Source of the DNA: Leptoclinus maculatus
Taxonomy: Eukaryota > Chordata > Actinopteri > Perciformes > Stichaeidae
NCBI GenBank assembly: GCA_032191485.1
Contig: JAVDOI010000009.1
Coordinates: forward strand, 21,138,843-21,202,842
Direction of reading: 5' to 3'
DNA: 64,000 nucleotides
Below, one piece after another: positions 46,203-60,439 of the stretch. How positions within the stretch are numbered: the first letter of the stretch is position 1; each line of letters starts with the position of its first letter. The position numbers were made by a program, and so were the translations under genes. The notes below the pieces were generated by a model. It did not search any database. It saw only the letters and a program-made list of their open reading frames with translations, and was not told the DNA's origin.

Positions 46203-46380
46203 CAGATTGTGCCTTTTACTTGTCAGACTTCATCGACTTGAAACCGAAGGCATCACTTCCAGCACCACAGTCTCTTTTGCTCGGGAGCGCAGACAAGACT
46301 CTGCAAGCTCCCAAAATCAGACTATACGGAAATGAGCAACTGTCAACTCCGATTTCACTTCCATTTAACTGTTTCATGCA
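46203..46380 (-). promoter_or_regulatory. Candidate noncoding first exon and promoter of tlr3
   Basis: A strong minus-strand donor, CTG|gtaagatc, lies at 46203, correctly placed to splice to the acceptor near 45546. About 150 bp upstream is AAGTGAAA (TTTCACTT, 46353-46360), an IRF/ISRE half-site of the kind expected for an interferon-inducible receptor, with an ETS-like GGAAGTG at about 46409. Exon start and promoter are inferred from signals only. Confidence 0.35.
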
Positions 46381-46569
46381 CGGGGAAGTTGAACAAAATT
46401 CATACTCACTTCCTACAAACCAGACGGGATCCAGCCTATTTAAGAGTATTAAACATCCGAAGTGTCTGATGCAATATAGACTGAATAGTGCTCTAAACAT
46501 CAACAAGGGTTTGGTAAGGCGCGGTGTAAACACGCTATGTTGTGGTTCGGCGCAGTAGGACGAATACAG

Positions 46570-49300
46570 CCAGACTACCGGAAAACAAAAACCGTAATGA
46601 ACATATGTGTTTGTGTGTTAAATAAGGGCACGTTGTTTCCAATTGCCTGTAACATGCTAAATCTTGTAAATGTGTTTATGACTGTTTTTACTATGAGTAA
46701 TACATCAATATATTTGTAAACAGTCGTCTCATTATGAGGTGACATTTGGGGATTTCGTGGCGAAGACTCAGCGCTGAATGGGACAAATACCGTAAACGTA
46801 AGAGTAGACATACAAGACAATTAATGTGGAGGAGCGAAACTGGCTGCAGGTTTGCTGTAAATAGTGTTAATAGATCTAAAGCCTCTAATAACTTTAAAAC
46901 AACATATGAATCTGCCTAGGTGACGCACCTCCGTCATTAGAGCGTATCTCTGCTGCTTTATAGGTGTCATATAAATGTATATGTATTCTGGAAACAGGTG
47001 CAGAGTACAGTCACGGTCTGTCTATGTGTCAGACTTCCTGCCGTGTGCATAGTGACAAGAATGAATTTGTCTTCGATCCGTCACGTGTCACGTGTCACCC
47101 TCACTAGAAGACAGGTCGGCCCAGTCTTGCTCTGAGCGAACAGGATTAACAGGATATTGTATTCTTGGACTAAATTCAAATAGCATAAGCGAGTCTGCCT
47201 ATTTGGATCTGTATGTCATATTATTTGTATACGGTTGTTAGAATTCAACGCTCAGCAGCTACCTTATTCAGTTTTGGCCAGCAGGTGCATCTTTATGGTG
47301 TATCACTTTAATTTAACATAATGCACACACTTATTAAAGTCACGTAGGAAGCTGAGTATGAGTTGTTGTACCGTCAAAATAAAGTGTGACCAATAAATGC
47401 ATGTTTCTAAAACCTATGATATCTCTAATAGAATATATAATTGTAGCAGGTGAAAGTGAGTGAGTCATTCACCTGATGCATTTGGTTCCCTAAAATACGC
47501 TCTGCAATAGTTACAATGCAGAAGTAAAACAATAGTGCATTCGTGCTCATGTTACCAGAGTAGAGGGTAGCACTACTGCACGTATTGAAGATCAGTTTAC
47601 TTTAGTACGCCTTTAAAGAATACATGACAATAGTATTTGTTATTTTTTTCCTGTTGTGCATGTTATGTTTACAATTATGTATCACAAATTACCCTGGGGC
47701 AGAAACACTGCCTTTTAAAATTCATAACATATTTTAAAATGTAATTAATATAACTGGGTTGTTGAAAATATGCTTTACAAAAACATGTATAAGCGTGATA
47801 CACTCAGAGTAGGTTTGCTGAGTATCCCTACTCTCTTTCATAAGCAGTCACACACAAACAAACCTGGGAGCTGCTTTAAAAGTTCTGAGGCAGGGGTGGG
47901 TGTTGTCATTTCACGCACTCCTTTAGACCAACTTCTAAGTCCAGGAAAACAGTAATCGTTCTAGTCATATGATGATGTTTAATTCTTAGTTTTATTACAT
48001 TGTATAACGTTAAATGCCCCCATTCAGAACACCAGAGAAGTGAAACTTAAGGGAGATAAACTGGACCAAAAACAACAACAGGGTTACGTTTAAACTACCA
48101 CTAGAGGGCAGTAACATCCTTTTATTGTGCTGCTCAACATCCCTGCAATAGACACTGTAGGCCATTCATGGTGCTTCTTACTTCAATAGTTTCATATATT
48201 TCAAGTTTTGTTATAAAAAGATATCAAAGATACACTTTTTTAATACTATACATAATGTAGTAGCATATGATCTGATATGTTGTTGCTCACTTGAAACAAG
48301 CTTCTCTGCTTTTGTTTCTCTGTTGCAGCGTGGCAAATCAATTATTATAGGTATTTGTAGGATTTGGCATTATAAGTAACTTTTCGGTGATTCTTACTTT
48401 ATTTGGAAATGCACAACAGGAGCAGCTTCTCCCCAATCTGAGCACTAAAGAACACTTTGGCCAGAGTCAACTGTGAGAGGCAGGATAATTATTCAAAGGC
48501 AATATAGACAGTATATGCTCTGAATATCGCATTTAGCACCTATTTCCCCTAAGAAATACATTGCAAGTAAATGGAGTGAAACTAATTTATCGAGCAGTAT
48601 ATATCACAACAGTTCTAAGCAGCAAGTGGTGTATTATTGAGATGGTCCAAAAACCAATAAATCTGAAGATAACCATTGGCCATACCCATTTGGAAAGGTC
48701 AGCAGTAATGTAAAAGCAGAAATGACCTTCTGCTCATGTTAAATGAATCATGAACTGGAACCACAGTTGATCAACAAACTGCACTCCTGAAAGCAAAAGC
48801 AATTACCTTCTTGTAATTGATGGGTAAGTGATGTGTCCTTGCATCCCCCGGGCTATCTTTTCAGTTGAAGGGAAATTCACTTCAAACAGAAATACTTGTT
48901 TTTTTTCATAGTTGCTTTAATATCCCGTTCAAAGTTCATTCACTGAGCATGCCTTTCACTGGAATATCCTCGGTGTCATTTAAAATCTTTAATTATATCA
49001 TACCAACAGCCACTGTGAACCAAAGTGTGTTAATTAGCTTTGACATCAGCTGTCGCGCAACAGAGCCCATGTCCCATCAGTCCCAAGAATGCCATTAATC
49101 CAAAACCAGCACTGGCACCGTTCAAAGCCGCACTGTGTCAAAGTGCTGTTCAAAACAATTATTCATTTCACCAATATCTTTGGTGAACTCTGTCTATATG
49201 TCTAGCTTTTCTTAAATTCGTTGTTCACATCTTATCACATACTGTACATAGTGGGTTTGTTTTAAAGCCCCCTCTAAGCTAGCATAATGACTCAAGGAAT
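46570..49300. other. Noncoding stretch
   Basis: No supported gene. A 22-bp interval at 48329-48350 has splice-like borders but fits no continuous frame with the exons proposed further right. Confidence 0.35.
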
Positions 49301-49309
49301 GAGCCGCTC

Positions 49310-49445
49310 TGTCTGTCCGCTACTTTGGTCCAGACGGAAATATCTCAAAAACAATTGGATGGATTGCCATGAAATCTGGTACAGTCATTCATTGCTCCCC
49401 AGAGGATGACTCCTAACGCCTTTTGGTGATCCCCCATGTTTTCTT
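49310..49445 (+). repeat. Dispersed repeat ('ggatggattgccatgaaatc' family)
   Basis: Reads 'ggaaatatctcaaaaacaat', 'tggatggattgccatgaaat', 'cattgctccccagaggatga' and 'ccttttggtgatccccc'. The same text in reverse orientation is at 57220-57400. Confidence 0.75.
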
Positions 49446-50756
49446 CTAGGACCACTGTGAGTGTAACGTTTGTCCTTCAGGGGGGTTTGCAACCACCCAC
49501 CTTGGTGCCCCCATTGTTCGAAAGTTCGAGCAAAGTGACGTCTTGAAAAGCCCCTATGGCAGATAAAACATGATGAAGCCCACTGGGGTGACCTCCCAGT
49601 GGAGGAAACATGATGAAGTGCTTTCTTCTTTTGATGGAGAAAATGTGATGCAATGCCATATGGGCTGCCCTACATACTAGACAACTTACTGAATGCTGGT
49701 TGCCCACCGCACGCCTTTTATATTTATCAAACACTTTTATTAAATCATGCTGGATATCATATTATAACAATATATAATATTTGTGATTGTTTCCTGGATT
49801 GTACGTGTCATAGAATTTCCTGCACAATATCTCTGCCATGTGCCTATTTCAAAAAGAGTGGTAGCAACCTGCATTTAGTGTCTTAACTCCTCTTTTGACG
49901 AAGCATGTAAGCTTATTTCTCTGTTTACCCCTGCACACTCTGTTCGCTAATAGATTATTGATTATGTGGAGATTTATGGAGAGAGGACGCTGACTCTGTG
50001 GCCTTTTAATTTCAAAGCACATCTTCTCTCTTAGGAAACTGGATTAATACTGTGGATGAATACAATTGTGTTGCATATCTTTGTTGGTGATTCTTCAATA
50101 TGCAATGCAGGAAACCGCACATTGCCCCAAGAAAGGAGTCCTCCATTCATCCGCCATAGTCACACAGACACAGACCTGCATGCACTTTTCTATCCCCTCT
50201 CTTTTCCTCTTCATCCTCTCCTCAGATTATTAGAGCAGGTCCGTCCTGGGATAGACCTCAGGCCACCTGATTGGTTTAGCCCGGTGTTAAGTCAAGGCAG
50301 ATTACAGGGCTTTGTGCCAATGGCTGGATTGCTGAAGACCGTAAAAAGTGGAGAGAGCTAGCACTGTGGTGGTGGAGGTGGTCAAGTTAGTAATGTGACA
50401 TCAGATTCGGGGGCTAAATTGTGTGCACTGTCAACAGCTCATTAGGGGAAGGAGGCAAACACTGGCACTAACAGGAATTAGATGCACAACAGATTCACTC
50501 AGGAGAAACACAACTTGCTACCGGAATGAGGGATTAAAAGTAAAGCGAACTACTGTACTGTGGACTGAGTGACAGGCATTGCTGTACATGTTTCACTTCA
50601 GCCCGAGGGTGGCTAGTGCGTGTCATGCGTCCGTGTGATTGAATGCACTCATGCAAGAGGGATAACTGGGGGAGGCAGCGGCTCCATCAATGGGAGTGTG
50701 TGTGCCGCATTCTTCATTTTACCGGCTCGGGCAAATCTCCTCTGCCTCATTTGCAG

Positions 50757-53296
50757 ACTGAATCTCTGGAGTGTTGGAATGCCTCGAAACCAAAGGTGAG
50801 TTTGCCCTATTGGCTCTTCACTGTTATACATGGTGGGTGTTAACCTATGTTATGTAACTCACAAGGTAATGTCATTATCAACTCAAATCACACTGATAAA
50901 CACTCTCACATTGTGTGCCTGTGAGTTTATGTGTGTATTTAGCCCATAAACCTCACGCGATGTTAATGGGGTTAATTGCAGTCTCACAGCAGTGCATTGT
51001 AATGGTCTGACGTAATGGGCATCTGCTGTATATGAGCAGCTCAAGTGGAAAAAAACTAAAATGAGTGCAAAAAAGCTGGGGAGCAGTGGTAATTTAAGTC
51101 TTGTTAGTTTGACTGTGACACTGATATTTGAATAAAAGGGGGGTTAAATGCTCTGATTCATCTTCATCACGATGTGTGACGAGGAGATTTTAGATGTTGA
51201 AGAGGGAAAAAAAGGTCATGTACATACAAGGAGCGGTGCAGGCAGTAGCATCAATGTTGTAGTATGTTCTCTCTGCCCTCTGCAGAAAAAAAAAAGACAC
51301 TGCAGCAATATCTCCCCCTCCCCAGTTTGCTGAACAATGATGTTTGGAGGTCGGACGCCCAGCTCTGCTACTGGTGTCAGCCACTGACACACAGCTTGTG
51401 TGGTTGTTACACCTCAGAGGAAGGGAGGGGCAAATGTGCATTTTAATTTCAATCAAATGCTTGAGAGAATACAGAACAGAACAGGATATGGATGTATTAC
51501 TCTTGGTGTTCCTTATCAGATTTAGTCCTTTTATTGAGGACATGAACACAGACATTACGTAGATGACTCCACTATGTGTCACACGGCACACAAGATAACA
51601 ATGTGTAAGAGTCAGGTGAATAAGCATTCACTGACAGATTGTAGCATTCTAAGGAATTGTGGAAGCCATTATTCCTGATTGTGATCAATGAAACCCCCAT
51701 AGAGGACTAACTGCGCTACTGAAAATTATAGAATGTCTTCACATCAGTGAAAACATACACTGTCAGCTGCAACTGTTGTGCAATTATCGACACGTCATTG
51801 TGTCCTTTCTTTTTTATTTGAGCATTAGCTGATGGTATGTGCTTCTCATCACTGACTAGTGCTCCCAAAGTGCTGACTCGGGTCTCTTCTCACTATAAGT
51901 GGTCCCCAGGGGTGACAGGATATCAATACTGAACTGGAATCAGCAGCGTGGATCTACTACTGTGCTGTTAACTCTCTGCAGTGCAGCTCTGTAAAATGCA
52001 AGGGGAGACAATTCAGTGTGTGGGGAGCGCGGCTGGAAATATGGCAGATACAGTGAAAACCTTATTGGGGCTGTAACTCTTTGCAGTCGTTCAATTAGAT
52101 AAACCAGTGTAGCCCATAAATAATCTTTACAAACTTTTTTTTTTACAATTATATGAAATAGAAAGAGGTAAGGAAATCTTCGCATTAAGCTATAACCACC
52201 AAATTAGACATATCAACTGTTTCATCACTAAGCCTTTTTGTTAAGATGTACTGCATGACATGTATACTGTATGTGTATGTGGACATATACAGCACCCAGA
52301 GATGAGAGGCCACTTGGGGGCAGCAGAAACAAGCCATGAACACAACATTAACACATAATCAAAGTTGAAATGGCTGATATGTTAGCAAACACTTGACTAT
52401 TTACACAAGAGATGCAGAGTAACATCTCTGGGCACTCAGCAAATGTTAGTTTAATAGTCCCTCTTTTTTTAGCTCTTTATTTAGCTCTGTTTTGGTCTTC
52501 TCCAACTCCTGAGGAAAATATCTAGCTCTTAAGCTGCTAAATGTCCCGCTATGTTCATTAGCTATAGTCGCTAACCCACACTTTAAAAGTGCTATACACA
52601 GGATAAGGAGCATTTATATTGCCTTGGCTCTCATCAATGGCGACGTCTGAGCCAGTGGCTTGCAGCTAATGGTGCTATAAGCGCTAACAGTGCAGAATAT
52701 GGCAAAAGTGCTGAGCTAGCAGTGTTTACCCGAGGGGTAACTCAAGGGTGAATGCTACGCTTCCGCGACAAGCTGAAACCGGCATATGAGGCCGCACAGA
52801 GTGGTGGCTGTGTCAATCCAGTCAGGCTATGTAAACAAAGCAAGGAGAAATTTGGATTACAACATACACACGGAGGGAGAGTTATTTCATTCTCTCCTCA
52901 GGTAGAAATTACTCCATATCTTTATGTAGCAAATAGTTAATTGCTGCTATATTGCTGCTTTAATCCCATTTATAGCACCTTTTGTAAATATTAAAGGAAC
53001 AATAGTTGGTCTTTGGGTGTGTATGTAAAAGTATGTTGGTTTTAATCTGAATCATTGAGAGACAGTAAATCTTCATTATCATGTTTACTCAATTTTAGTT
53101 TCTTACAACATCTTCCTCGGGCTTTGTGATGAGATCTAATTCGTGCCTGCAGTTTACAGACAGTGCCTTGAGCCCTGTCCCCCTGTTTTGCAGAGACATC
53201 GTGTGTGAAGAGTTGCCACTGCGAGACCATGTGCTGAAGGCTGTGAAACAAGTGGCCTATTCAGAGGGAGATTACACCCTTCTAACGCCAAACTGA
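50757..53296 (+). CDS. Possible two-exon 3' end of an unidentified gene
   Basis: Interval 50757-50795 (13 codons, TESLECWNASKPK) is bounded by 'tctcctctgcctcatttgcag' and the donor 'gtgagttt'. A second interval, 53153-53296, follows 'attcgtgcctgcag' and joins in phase. It reads 'FTDSALSPVPLFCRDIVCEE', then 'LPLRDHVLKAVKQVAYSEGD', then 'YTLLTPN' and TGA, with AATAAA at 53484-53489. A second acceptor at 53192-53193 is also in range. The composition is protein-like, but no family is recognised. A competing minus-strand frame (53042-53251) is equally open over part of it. A 2.4-kb intron holding a dispersed repeat would separate the two exons. Confidence 0.25.
52430..52970 (+). repeat. Dispersed repeat ('gctgctaaatgtcccgctat' family)
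   Basis: Reads 'tagctcttaagctgctaaat', 'cattagctatagtcgctaac', 'cgcttccgcgacaagctgaa' and ends near 'tgctgctttaatcccattta'. It is a common nonautonomous fish repeat, with related text upstream of tlr3. Confidence 0.6.
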
Positions 53297-53499
53297 TTGC
53301 ATGGAAGGCAGGCAGAGAGAGCTTTGTGCCAGCACCTTAAGCTTTGGCTTCAACAATCTGGCAGTACCAACAACCCTGTCAGTGATAGTTAGCAGATGGG
53401 ACTTAATGCCTTCTTGATTTAAAAAAACACATGGTTTGAGGGAATGTTTGAGGTGCAATGGTTCCTTTTGAACATACAAATATAATAAATTGAAGAACT

Positions 53500-56400
53500 T
53501 CTGCCGACCGGCATCATTTCTCAAAAGTACATTAGCTGTCTTTCATCTTCCTCATTCAGGAGTGTCATTATGTTGCACAACGCTCAGACATATTGTTTTA
53601 ATTACCACTGGCTGCAGATGATTTTAATGATTTGTATGTACTGTTTAATTATCACCACTGTCCAACAGAGCACGGCATCTTCAATGAAACAAACAAAGAA
53701 ACAAACCGAAAAGAAAAGTAGATGTGACCAAACCAAATAAAGCAATAACATATTGTTTGATAGGATTTAGTTGATTTTAGAGTTCAAGTAGGTTTCAGCT
53801 GATAAATAAATAAATAAACACACAATTTTTCCTCCATCCACTTATAAGTTCATCCCCCTTTGGCTAAATACACAAATATTTCCCTGGGTCATGTGGTTAA
53901 AACTGATTTAGCGATTTAGGTCTCTTTTGGTGTAGCGGAGCAGCGCTGTTACCAAAGAAGGAAGAGGGAGATTCATGGGTCACATTCCTCATCCTAAAAA
54001 ATTCTAAGCCTGAGATTGCTTTGCCCCGCTGCATGCAACACGTTCAGCAGGACAATTTGTGACTTGTACATTTCCAATTTTCCCATTTCCTGTTTGGTGC
54101 TAAAGCTGTGAACATACTGGAACTTAGAAGTGAAAGGCCGGTGATAGCTTTGCCACTGTGATAGCAGTGTTTTCTCTGCTGCACATAGAAGAAATAAAAC
54201 GAAAACAGTACAGTGTTATTTTTAACTCAAGCCCATTTTTTCTATCACGTTTTAAACTATTATGCATCCATTGTTTTTTCTCTGAATCAAATCAAATTAA
54301 CTTATTTGCACCACCATGTACACAATTGCGTACCACTATTGTATGTTTGATCTGGATTAATCTCCTCCTGTTGTCTCCTAATGAATGTCCCTTCTCTCCC
54401 CTCGGGCAACGCAGGTCTGATAGGATTAATAGAGCCATTACTTAATTACAAGCCCGAGAAAAAGCTGAAAATCTATGAAGAGGATTTACAGTTTTTACAA
54501 TAAATCAGGGACAGAATTCTGAAGCAAAGCTTTATTTTTTGATGAATTATGAATTATTTCCCCTAACAGGCTCATCATTAACAAGTAGATGATGGAAACA
54601 GCGAATGCGGTTGATTCTGCCAACTCTGTACAAGCAAACGCAGCTGGTTTCTCTGCTGCTGATATGGAGCATCACAATAATTACTCAGTGTGTGAACATG
54701 GGTGGGTGCAGAAATGGGCAGAAATATATGAATACACATGCAGCTGTTCATCACCAACCTTTTGTTAAAATCTGGTAAATGTCAAATCCGGGTTCCCACT
54801 TTTTTCGAGAAATAATTTGTCAGGACTTTTCCAAGACATTTTCAGTGACGATGTAGCTGGTGTGACTCTCTCGGAACACTTACATGTTCCTCTCTGTGGA
54901 AGTCTGACTTCAAAGACATGCAGTCTGTATAATTTACCTCTGAAATCATTTCTTACATGCTTACTGTAGAAGTGATGTGTCAACTTTTGCAACTAAACCT
55001 AAACTCCAAATAATTTTCCAGGACAACGCACGTTGTTCCAGTACATTTTACTTTTTCAAATTGTTTTCAAATGATTGGTTGTTAAGAACCGTGTTTAATG
55101 GTGCATCATGTACCTTAAAGAAACCTTGAGCCAAGATAGTTTGGGCTATTACTGTAACTGTATTCAAGTGTGGAAGTCCTGCTGTTATTTAATGGAAACA
55201 TATCTAGGGTGTCTCTCAGCCCGTTTCTCAATGCATTCTGGGATAGGCTATAGGAGTAGTAATAGAATATTAAAAGTGTGAGAACTGGATGGATAGATCA
55301 ATTGAGATGGTACCTATGATGTCCTCTACTGGCTTCAGAACAACATGAAACTCCATCTACTCTAAAGATAGAAATGTGTTTTGATGGTGAATATCCCAGA
55401 ATTTGACTTAGCAGCAGGAATTCAGCTAAAATAGCAGGAAGTACTAACTCCTGAACATCTCAAGTGAGACATCAAGCACACAACTCTGCGTTCCCTCCAA
55501 GATAAACAAGCACGTTATCTCGCAGAATACAGTGATCACAATGTTTGTCTTGTCCCTTGTGAGTGTGTTGGTTAGTTTTGTGGTGTCACTAGTGTGGAAG
55601 CTTTACCCACAAAGTTGAAAGAACATCCCCACCTCAAAAACAAAATCTGAATTTGGGTCTATTCAGCGTTTTATAATGGCATCTATAGGATTGCGCAATG
55701 TTCATGTAGAATTTATGTATTGTGGATTGTTCTGTTGTAACCTTTTAGAGGCTGAATTACATTTCATTCACAGCTCCTGCTCCATGATGCCTTGAAACAG
55801 TATCGCTGGCGATGCAACATTAACTCAGGTGAATTTAGTGGGGCAGTTGATACTGGACTGACTTGTCATTGTGAGTCATGAATCACGCTTACGGGTACTT
55901 TCAAAGCACGTTATGACATTTTTTTTAAACTCATGAATTCAACATGGAGAAAGAGTCACAATCATTGCAAACTGTTAACTGTTAAAATGTATACTTGAGG
56001 CAGGTAACAACACATGCATCCTGTATTGCAAACCAGAGATTCATTGTCATGTTTGAGGATATAGTTTGTGGTTTTGTTGCGCTGTAGTGGATTGCTTTAT
56101 ATGGTAGATGTTCTGCTCTCAATGTATCCATCTCCTTTACTTTTGTTGTCTTGGGACATAATACACAATAAAACACATTTGGTTTAAATCAAGAAAAACC
56201 TTTTTATTTGTATTTATTTATTTCCTTTTTAATTGTTAGGTAAATGCGAAGTAAAAAAAGACAATGAATTAAATAAATAATTGACAAAGAAGGAGAGAAT
56301 AATTATAAGATCTGCTTCGTGATAGCATCTAAACTCTCTGGAAATGTGGAGTCTTGATGGATAATTCAAAGTTAAAGACATCTCTCCTAAGCTGACAATG

Positions 56401-57150
56401 AGCGTATTTTCTCACCAAACACCTGATAGTGTGAACCTGAAAGGTTCAAAGACGGGATCTTGTGACACGGTCTGAGCCGGCTGGCATATCCACTAGTTGA
56501 CTGGCATGACATCCTCTTGAAGATGCTCTTACTCTCCGTGACATCACTTTGTATTGCTCCCTGCATACTTTCTGCCTCTGTACTCAATCTCATTTCACTT
56601 ACTCGTAGTCTCCATTGTGTTTCTCCAGCGCTACTCGTCTAGTATGTTTACTTACCTCCTGCTCTTCTAGTGAGCATTCTGGCAGACACCACATCAGCAT
56701 CCAGCTATGCAACATTTCATCAGCCACAACACAACTTATCAATCCACTCAGCAGTCGCACAGCAGAGGCCTGGCTCACCAACATCAGTGGAGGGTATTAA
56801 AGTGGATGAAGTGCCGAGGTAATATTAGAAATGAGTTTCAGAGACAGAGTCTATCAGTAATTGTGTTTGGAAGACACACGCAGGGGTGAAACATGAAGGG
56901 GTGTGTTGCATAACGAGCGTAAGCAGCTCTGTGTTCGCTTTATGCCCCGATAAGGAAAAGCAGAGAGCTGTACGAGGTTATGAGCTCCAAGAGTAAGATT
57001 AGAGTTTCAATATCAGGGTTGCCATATAGTGGATCATACTTTGTGTAGAGGTACCACAATGATCCCAGTACAGATTTGATCAAAACCATGAGACATGCAT
57101 ATTGATACTGAAACAAAATAAAGCTTAACTTACTGATGTATATAGCAGGT
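53500..57150. other. Noncoding stretch
   Basis: No supported gene. Minus-strand donors (gtaagt) near 56602 and 56653 have no coherent exon set around them. Confidence 0.35.
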
Positions 57151-57164
57151 TTACCATGGTCACC

Positions 57165-57400
57165 ATCTTAGTTTAGTGTGTTAGCATGCTAACATTTGCT
57201 AATTAGCACTGGGTATGGATGCCTCAACCAAATTTCATGGCAATCCATCAATAAATGTTTGGCAATTTCACATAAAACCTCACAGAGGCAATAGAGTAAA
57301 AGACATGGGATCACCAAAGTCACATCATCCTCTGGGAACCATGAACATCTGTACCAGATTTAGCAGCAATCTATCCGATATTTGTTAAGATATGTTCGTG
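57165..57400 (-). repeat. Dispersed repeat, inverted relative of 49310-49445
   Basis: 'catcatcctctgggaaccat', 'accagatttagcagcaatct' and 'tttcatggcaatccatcaat' are the complement of the 49.3-kb copy, extended by 'gtgttagcatgctaacattt'. Confidence 0.7.
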
Positions 57401-57409
57401 TACATCCCT

Positions 57410-60400
57410 AATATCTTGGGGATGTTTAAAAGCATGCGTGGAATGTGATTGAAAAGATGATCCTACACCTGGCAGACACCGAAATGTTTGGTTATATTGT
57501 TTTATCCAGCACACTACTTCAGGACAGATTCCACTTTAAATGGAATTTCCTCGGGTCAAAACACATTTGCTGTTTGTGTTTTAGAAATTAATTTTATCAC
57601 AGCTTCACACAGGATATTGCAAGAGGGAGAAAGGAGCAGATAAATTAGCAGTCTGGTTTCCTAGAATCATCCTCTTGCCCTGCTGCTGTAATTACGGTAT
57701 TTGACTCATTATACAACCACAGCCTCTGTTGGTGGGAGCTGCCCTCTGAATGTTCGACAGCTGCTGACTCCTCATCTGAAGGGAGTAAAACAGCAAGGCA
57801 CGCCAAACAGCATATTGTGCCATGCGGATGTGCTGAACATGAAATATTGTCCCTAATTTGGAAATAACTGCTGTCAGCTGAGAGAGACTACTCAATATGA
57901 GGAAAATGTAAAACCTATTTCAGTATTTTACCGTATTGCATGTGTTACTGTTACATTTAATAGTCTGTGTTTTTTATACATGACTCGGTGACTCTACTTA
58001 CATATCCTTGTTCTGGTTTTGGTCTCCACCTGCTGAGAGAATGTGTTTCTGTTTAACTTTCTTCAGCAGCTATAGGCACTATCTTTGTCTGTGTGCACTT
58101 TTGATTTATGAGAATGGAATTTGGGAGCAGTATACAACCAAAACAATGGCATAAAACAGGCTAAATATCTCTGTTGCGCTGCAACAGTAGGGTGATAAAT
58201 CTCTGTGACTTCGTCACTACGAGCAACCCTTTATTTATTGCACACATCATCTGATCCATTATAGACAATATTGATGAGTGGGGCTTTAAAGACCAGTTCA
58301 GGCAGACCACAAGTAGAGCCTGTCAGGAACAACGCACACTTCTTTTCTATTCAACCAGCTAAGTCAGCAAATGTATTTGTAAGACCTGTTACAACACAGA
58401 AAAATATGTGTACGACAAATATTAGAGGAAACTAATTTACTTCTGCCTCTCCTTTCTCTGCCTCGAGTCTCATCATTTCTAACATCCTCAGCACTATGGA
58501 TTAGCAGCAATTGAAGAGGATTAAACTTCAACATGTATTTAGAATACAGAAAGTTATACATTATTTATGATGTGTTATGAATGGCTCTATGAGTCAACCA
58601 TCACTTAGCATATTTTTCCGGTCTAGGATGTTGCAAAACGTTATTTACATTTCATTTCATTAGAAATAACGCCAATAGGATTCATGGCCAGTATTTCATC
58701 TCAATATACCTTTCATTTATGTTATGTTGCTGTTATGCAGCTTTGGTTTATCTATTAGCTACAGATATTACTGACATCAATGTTTAGAACTGTCTATCTA
58801 CATTTCTAAAGATGAATTAAAGTCATAACATTGTCATGCAGTTAAAGATTCCCCTGATGTGTCATGTCAATTTATAAGCTAGAATTTAGCCTACAGTATG
58901 GTTCTTATCTTGCATCTCTGCTCCTCCATGTCCTTCACCGTGTCATTTGTTATTTTGTTGTCCTTCAGCTCCTTTTTTCCACCATTTTTCTCTGTTCTGT
59001 TATGTCAGCCTCTCCACAACATCCATCGTAACAACGCAGTGCCAGCTTTGATGTTCAAAATGAAGACCCATGTGTGACACTGGGCAATGTTGCCTCTCTT
59101 TGATTGATGGAGCACAGTAGGAAGGCAGAGGGCAGGGTGAGTCTTGGGTTAGATGAAGTGCAAATTGTACTTTGGTGTTTGAATGATGGTTGGCTGACAT
59201 AGCTCAGCATTTCATCCCCTTCACTCCATGATTGAGAGGTAGAGATTAACCCTGTTAAAGTAACATGGGAATTTAAACCTGCAAACATTAACAGACAGCA
59301 AAGGGTCGACTTGCACTTCAGTGAGACTGCTAAATAGAGAGATGATGCAGGACTCTACGTCAGCAGCCTTGTTCTCTCACGTATTTGCTGAGGCATTTCA
59401 CCTGGTCAGCTCTCAGACATCAAAGCTAGACTGGAATATAAGTGAAAGTGGCATTAAGTCATTGCCGGACAATGTCCTCGTGCACTCATATGCCATCCAC
59501 TCATTCAGCACCACTGTGCCACTTTAACATTGGCCAGACGAGTGAACCTCAGTATCAGCTGTTCCAAATGTGGATCTCTTTGGAAAGCATCAGTGGAAAG
59601 ATGTGAGCGAGTGCCACTGCTCAGATAAAAGAGCTATTTTTCTCACAAGATCCTTGTGTCAGCCTGCTCTCCTTTACTGTGAGCTATTCTAAGAGGGGCC
59701 ACGAGGGGTGTGCTGGTAGTATTGGATATTAGATCATTGTGGATGATGATCGGTAGCTGCAGCCATAAAAGCATGACCCATGCTCGATGATGTCAGTCCC
59801 TGTGAGATAAGGTCCATGTTGCCATCCTAAAATGGAAATACTATTAAGGGAAGCATTATTACACATTTGAATATGGAAGAAGGTCTGGCACAGATCAAGA
59901 TTGTAATGTAGTGGTCAGCTTCAGTAGGCTTATATCTTGTATCGAAGGCCAGCTTCTGGAACGCATTCACATCAACACTTGACTCCACCAGATGAGTGTT
60001 GCTCACTGGTGGTACCTCTACTTCCTATGCTGAAAGCCAATGTCAGAGGGGGTTGGTAAAGATGCCTGTGACTATATGTAGTGACACAGTCCAGGAGGCC
60101 GAGTGATGGCAATGCAGGTCTGTCGATTGTTTGGTTTACCACGTTGAACCAGACTGAAATATCTAACTATTGGTTTGCTATTACATTTTGTAAAGATGGC
60201 CCCTGACATGTCAACTGACTTGTATGCTAGCGCCACCATGAGGGTAACAATGTAGTGAAATTGGATTGACATTATATTTGAGGGAATTCTAATATTTTTT
60301 TGAGATACCTTAACTTTTCATTTAGCGCAATCATCAGGTCAAGTATTTTGATTTTTGCAATACTTTCGTATACAACTAACTACCCAAAAAATAAACGACA

Positions 60401-60430
60401 TTCTCATCACAGCTGTAGTTTATGTTTAGC
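57410..60430. other. Noncoding stretch
   Basis: No supported gene or bounded repeat in about 3 kb. Confidence 0.35.
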
Positions 60431-60439
60431 TAGCTCGAT

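Noticed and set aside
48329..48350. 22-nt microexon with good splice-like borders
   Set aside because: In every frame it either contains a stop or creates one when joined to the next proposed exon.
53042..53251. Minus-strand 69-codon frame ending LLSLNDSD
   Set aside because: Protein-like in parts, but it has no poly(A) signal or partner exon, and it overlaps the plus-strand candidate, which is slightly better supported.
56599..56784. Minus-strand frame with two gtaagt donors
   Set aside because: No convincing acceptors and no recognisable peptide; two donors 50 bp apart look like chance.
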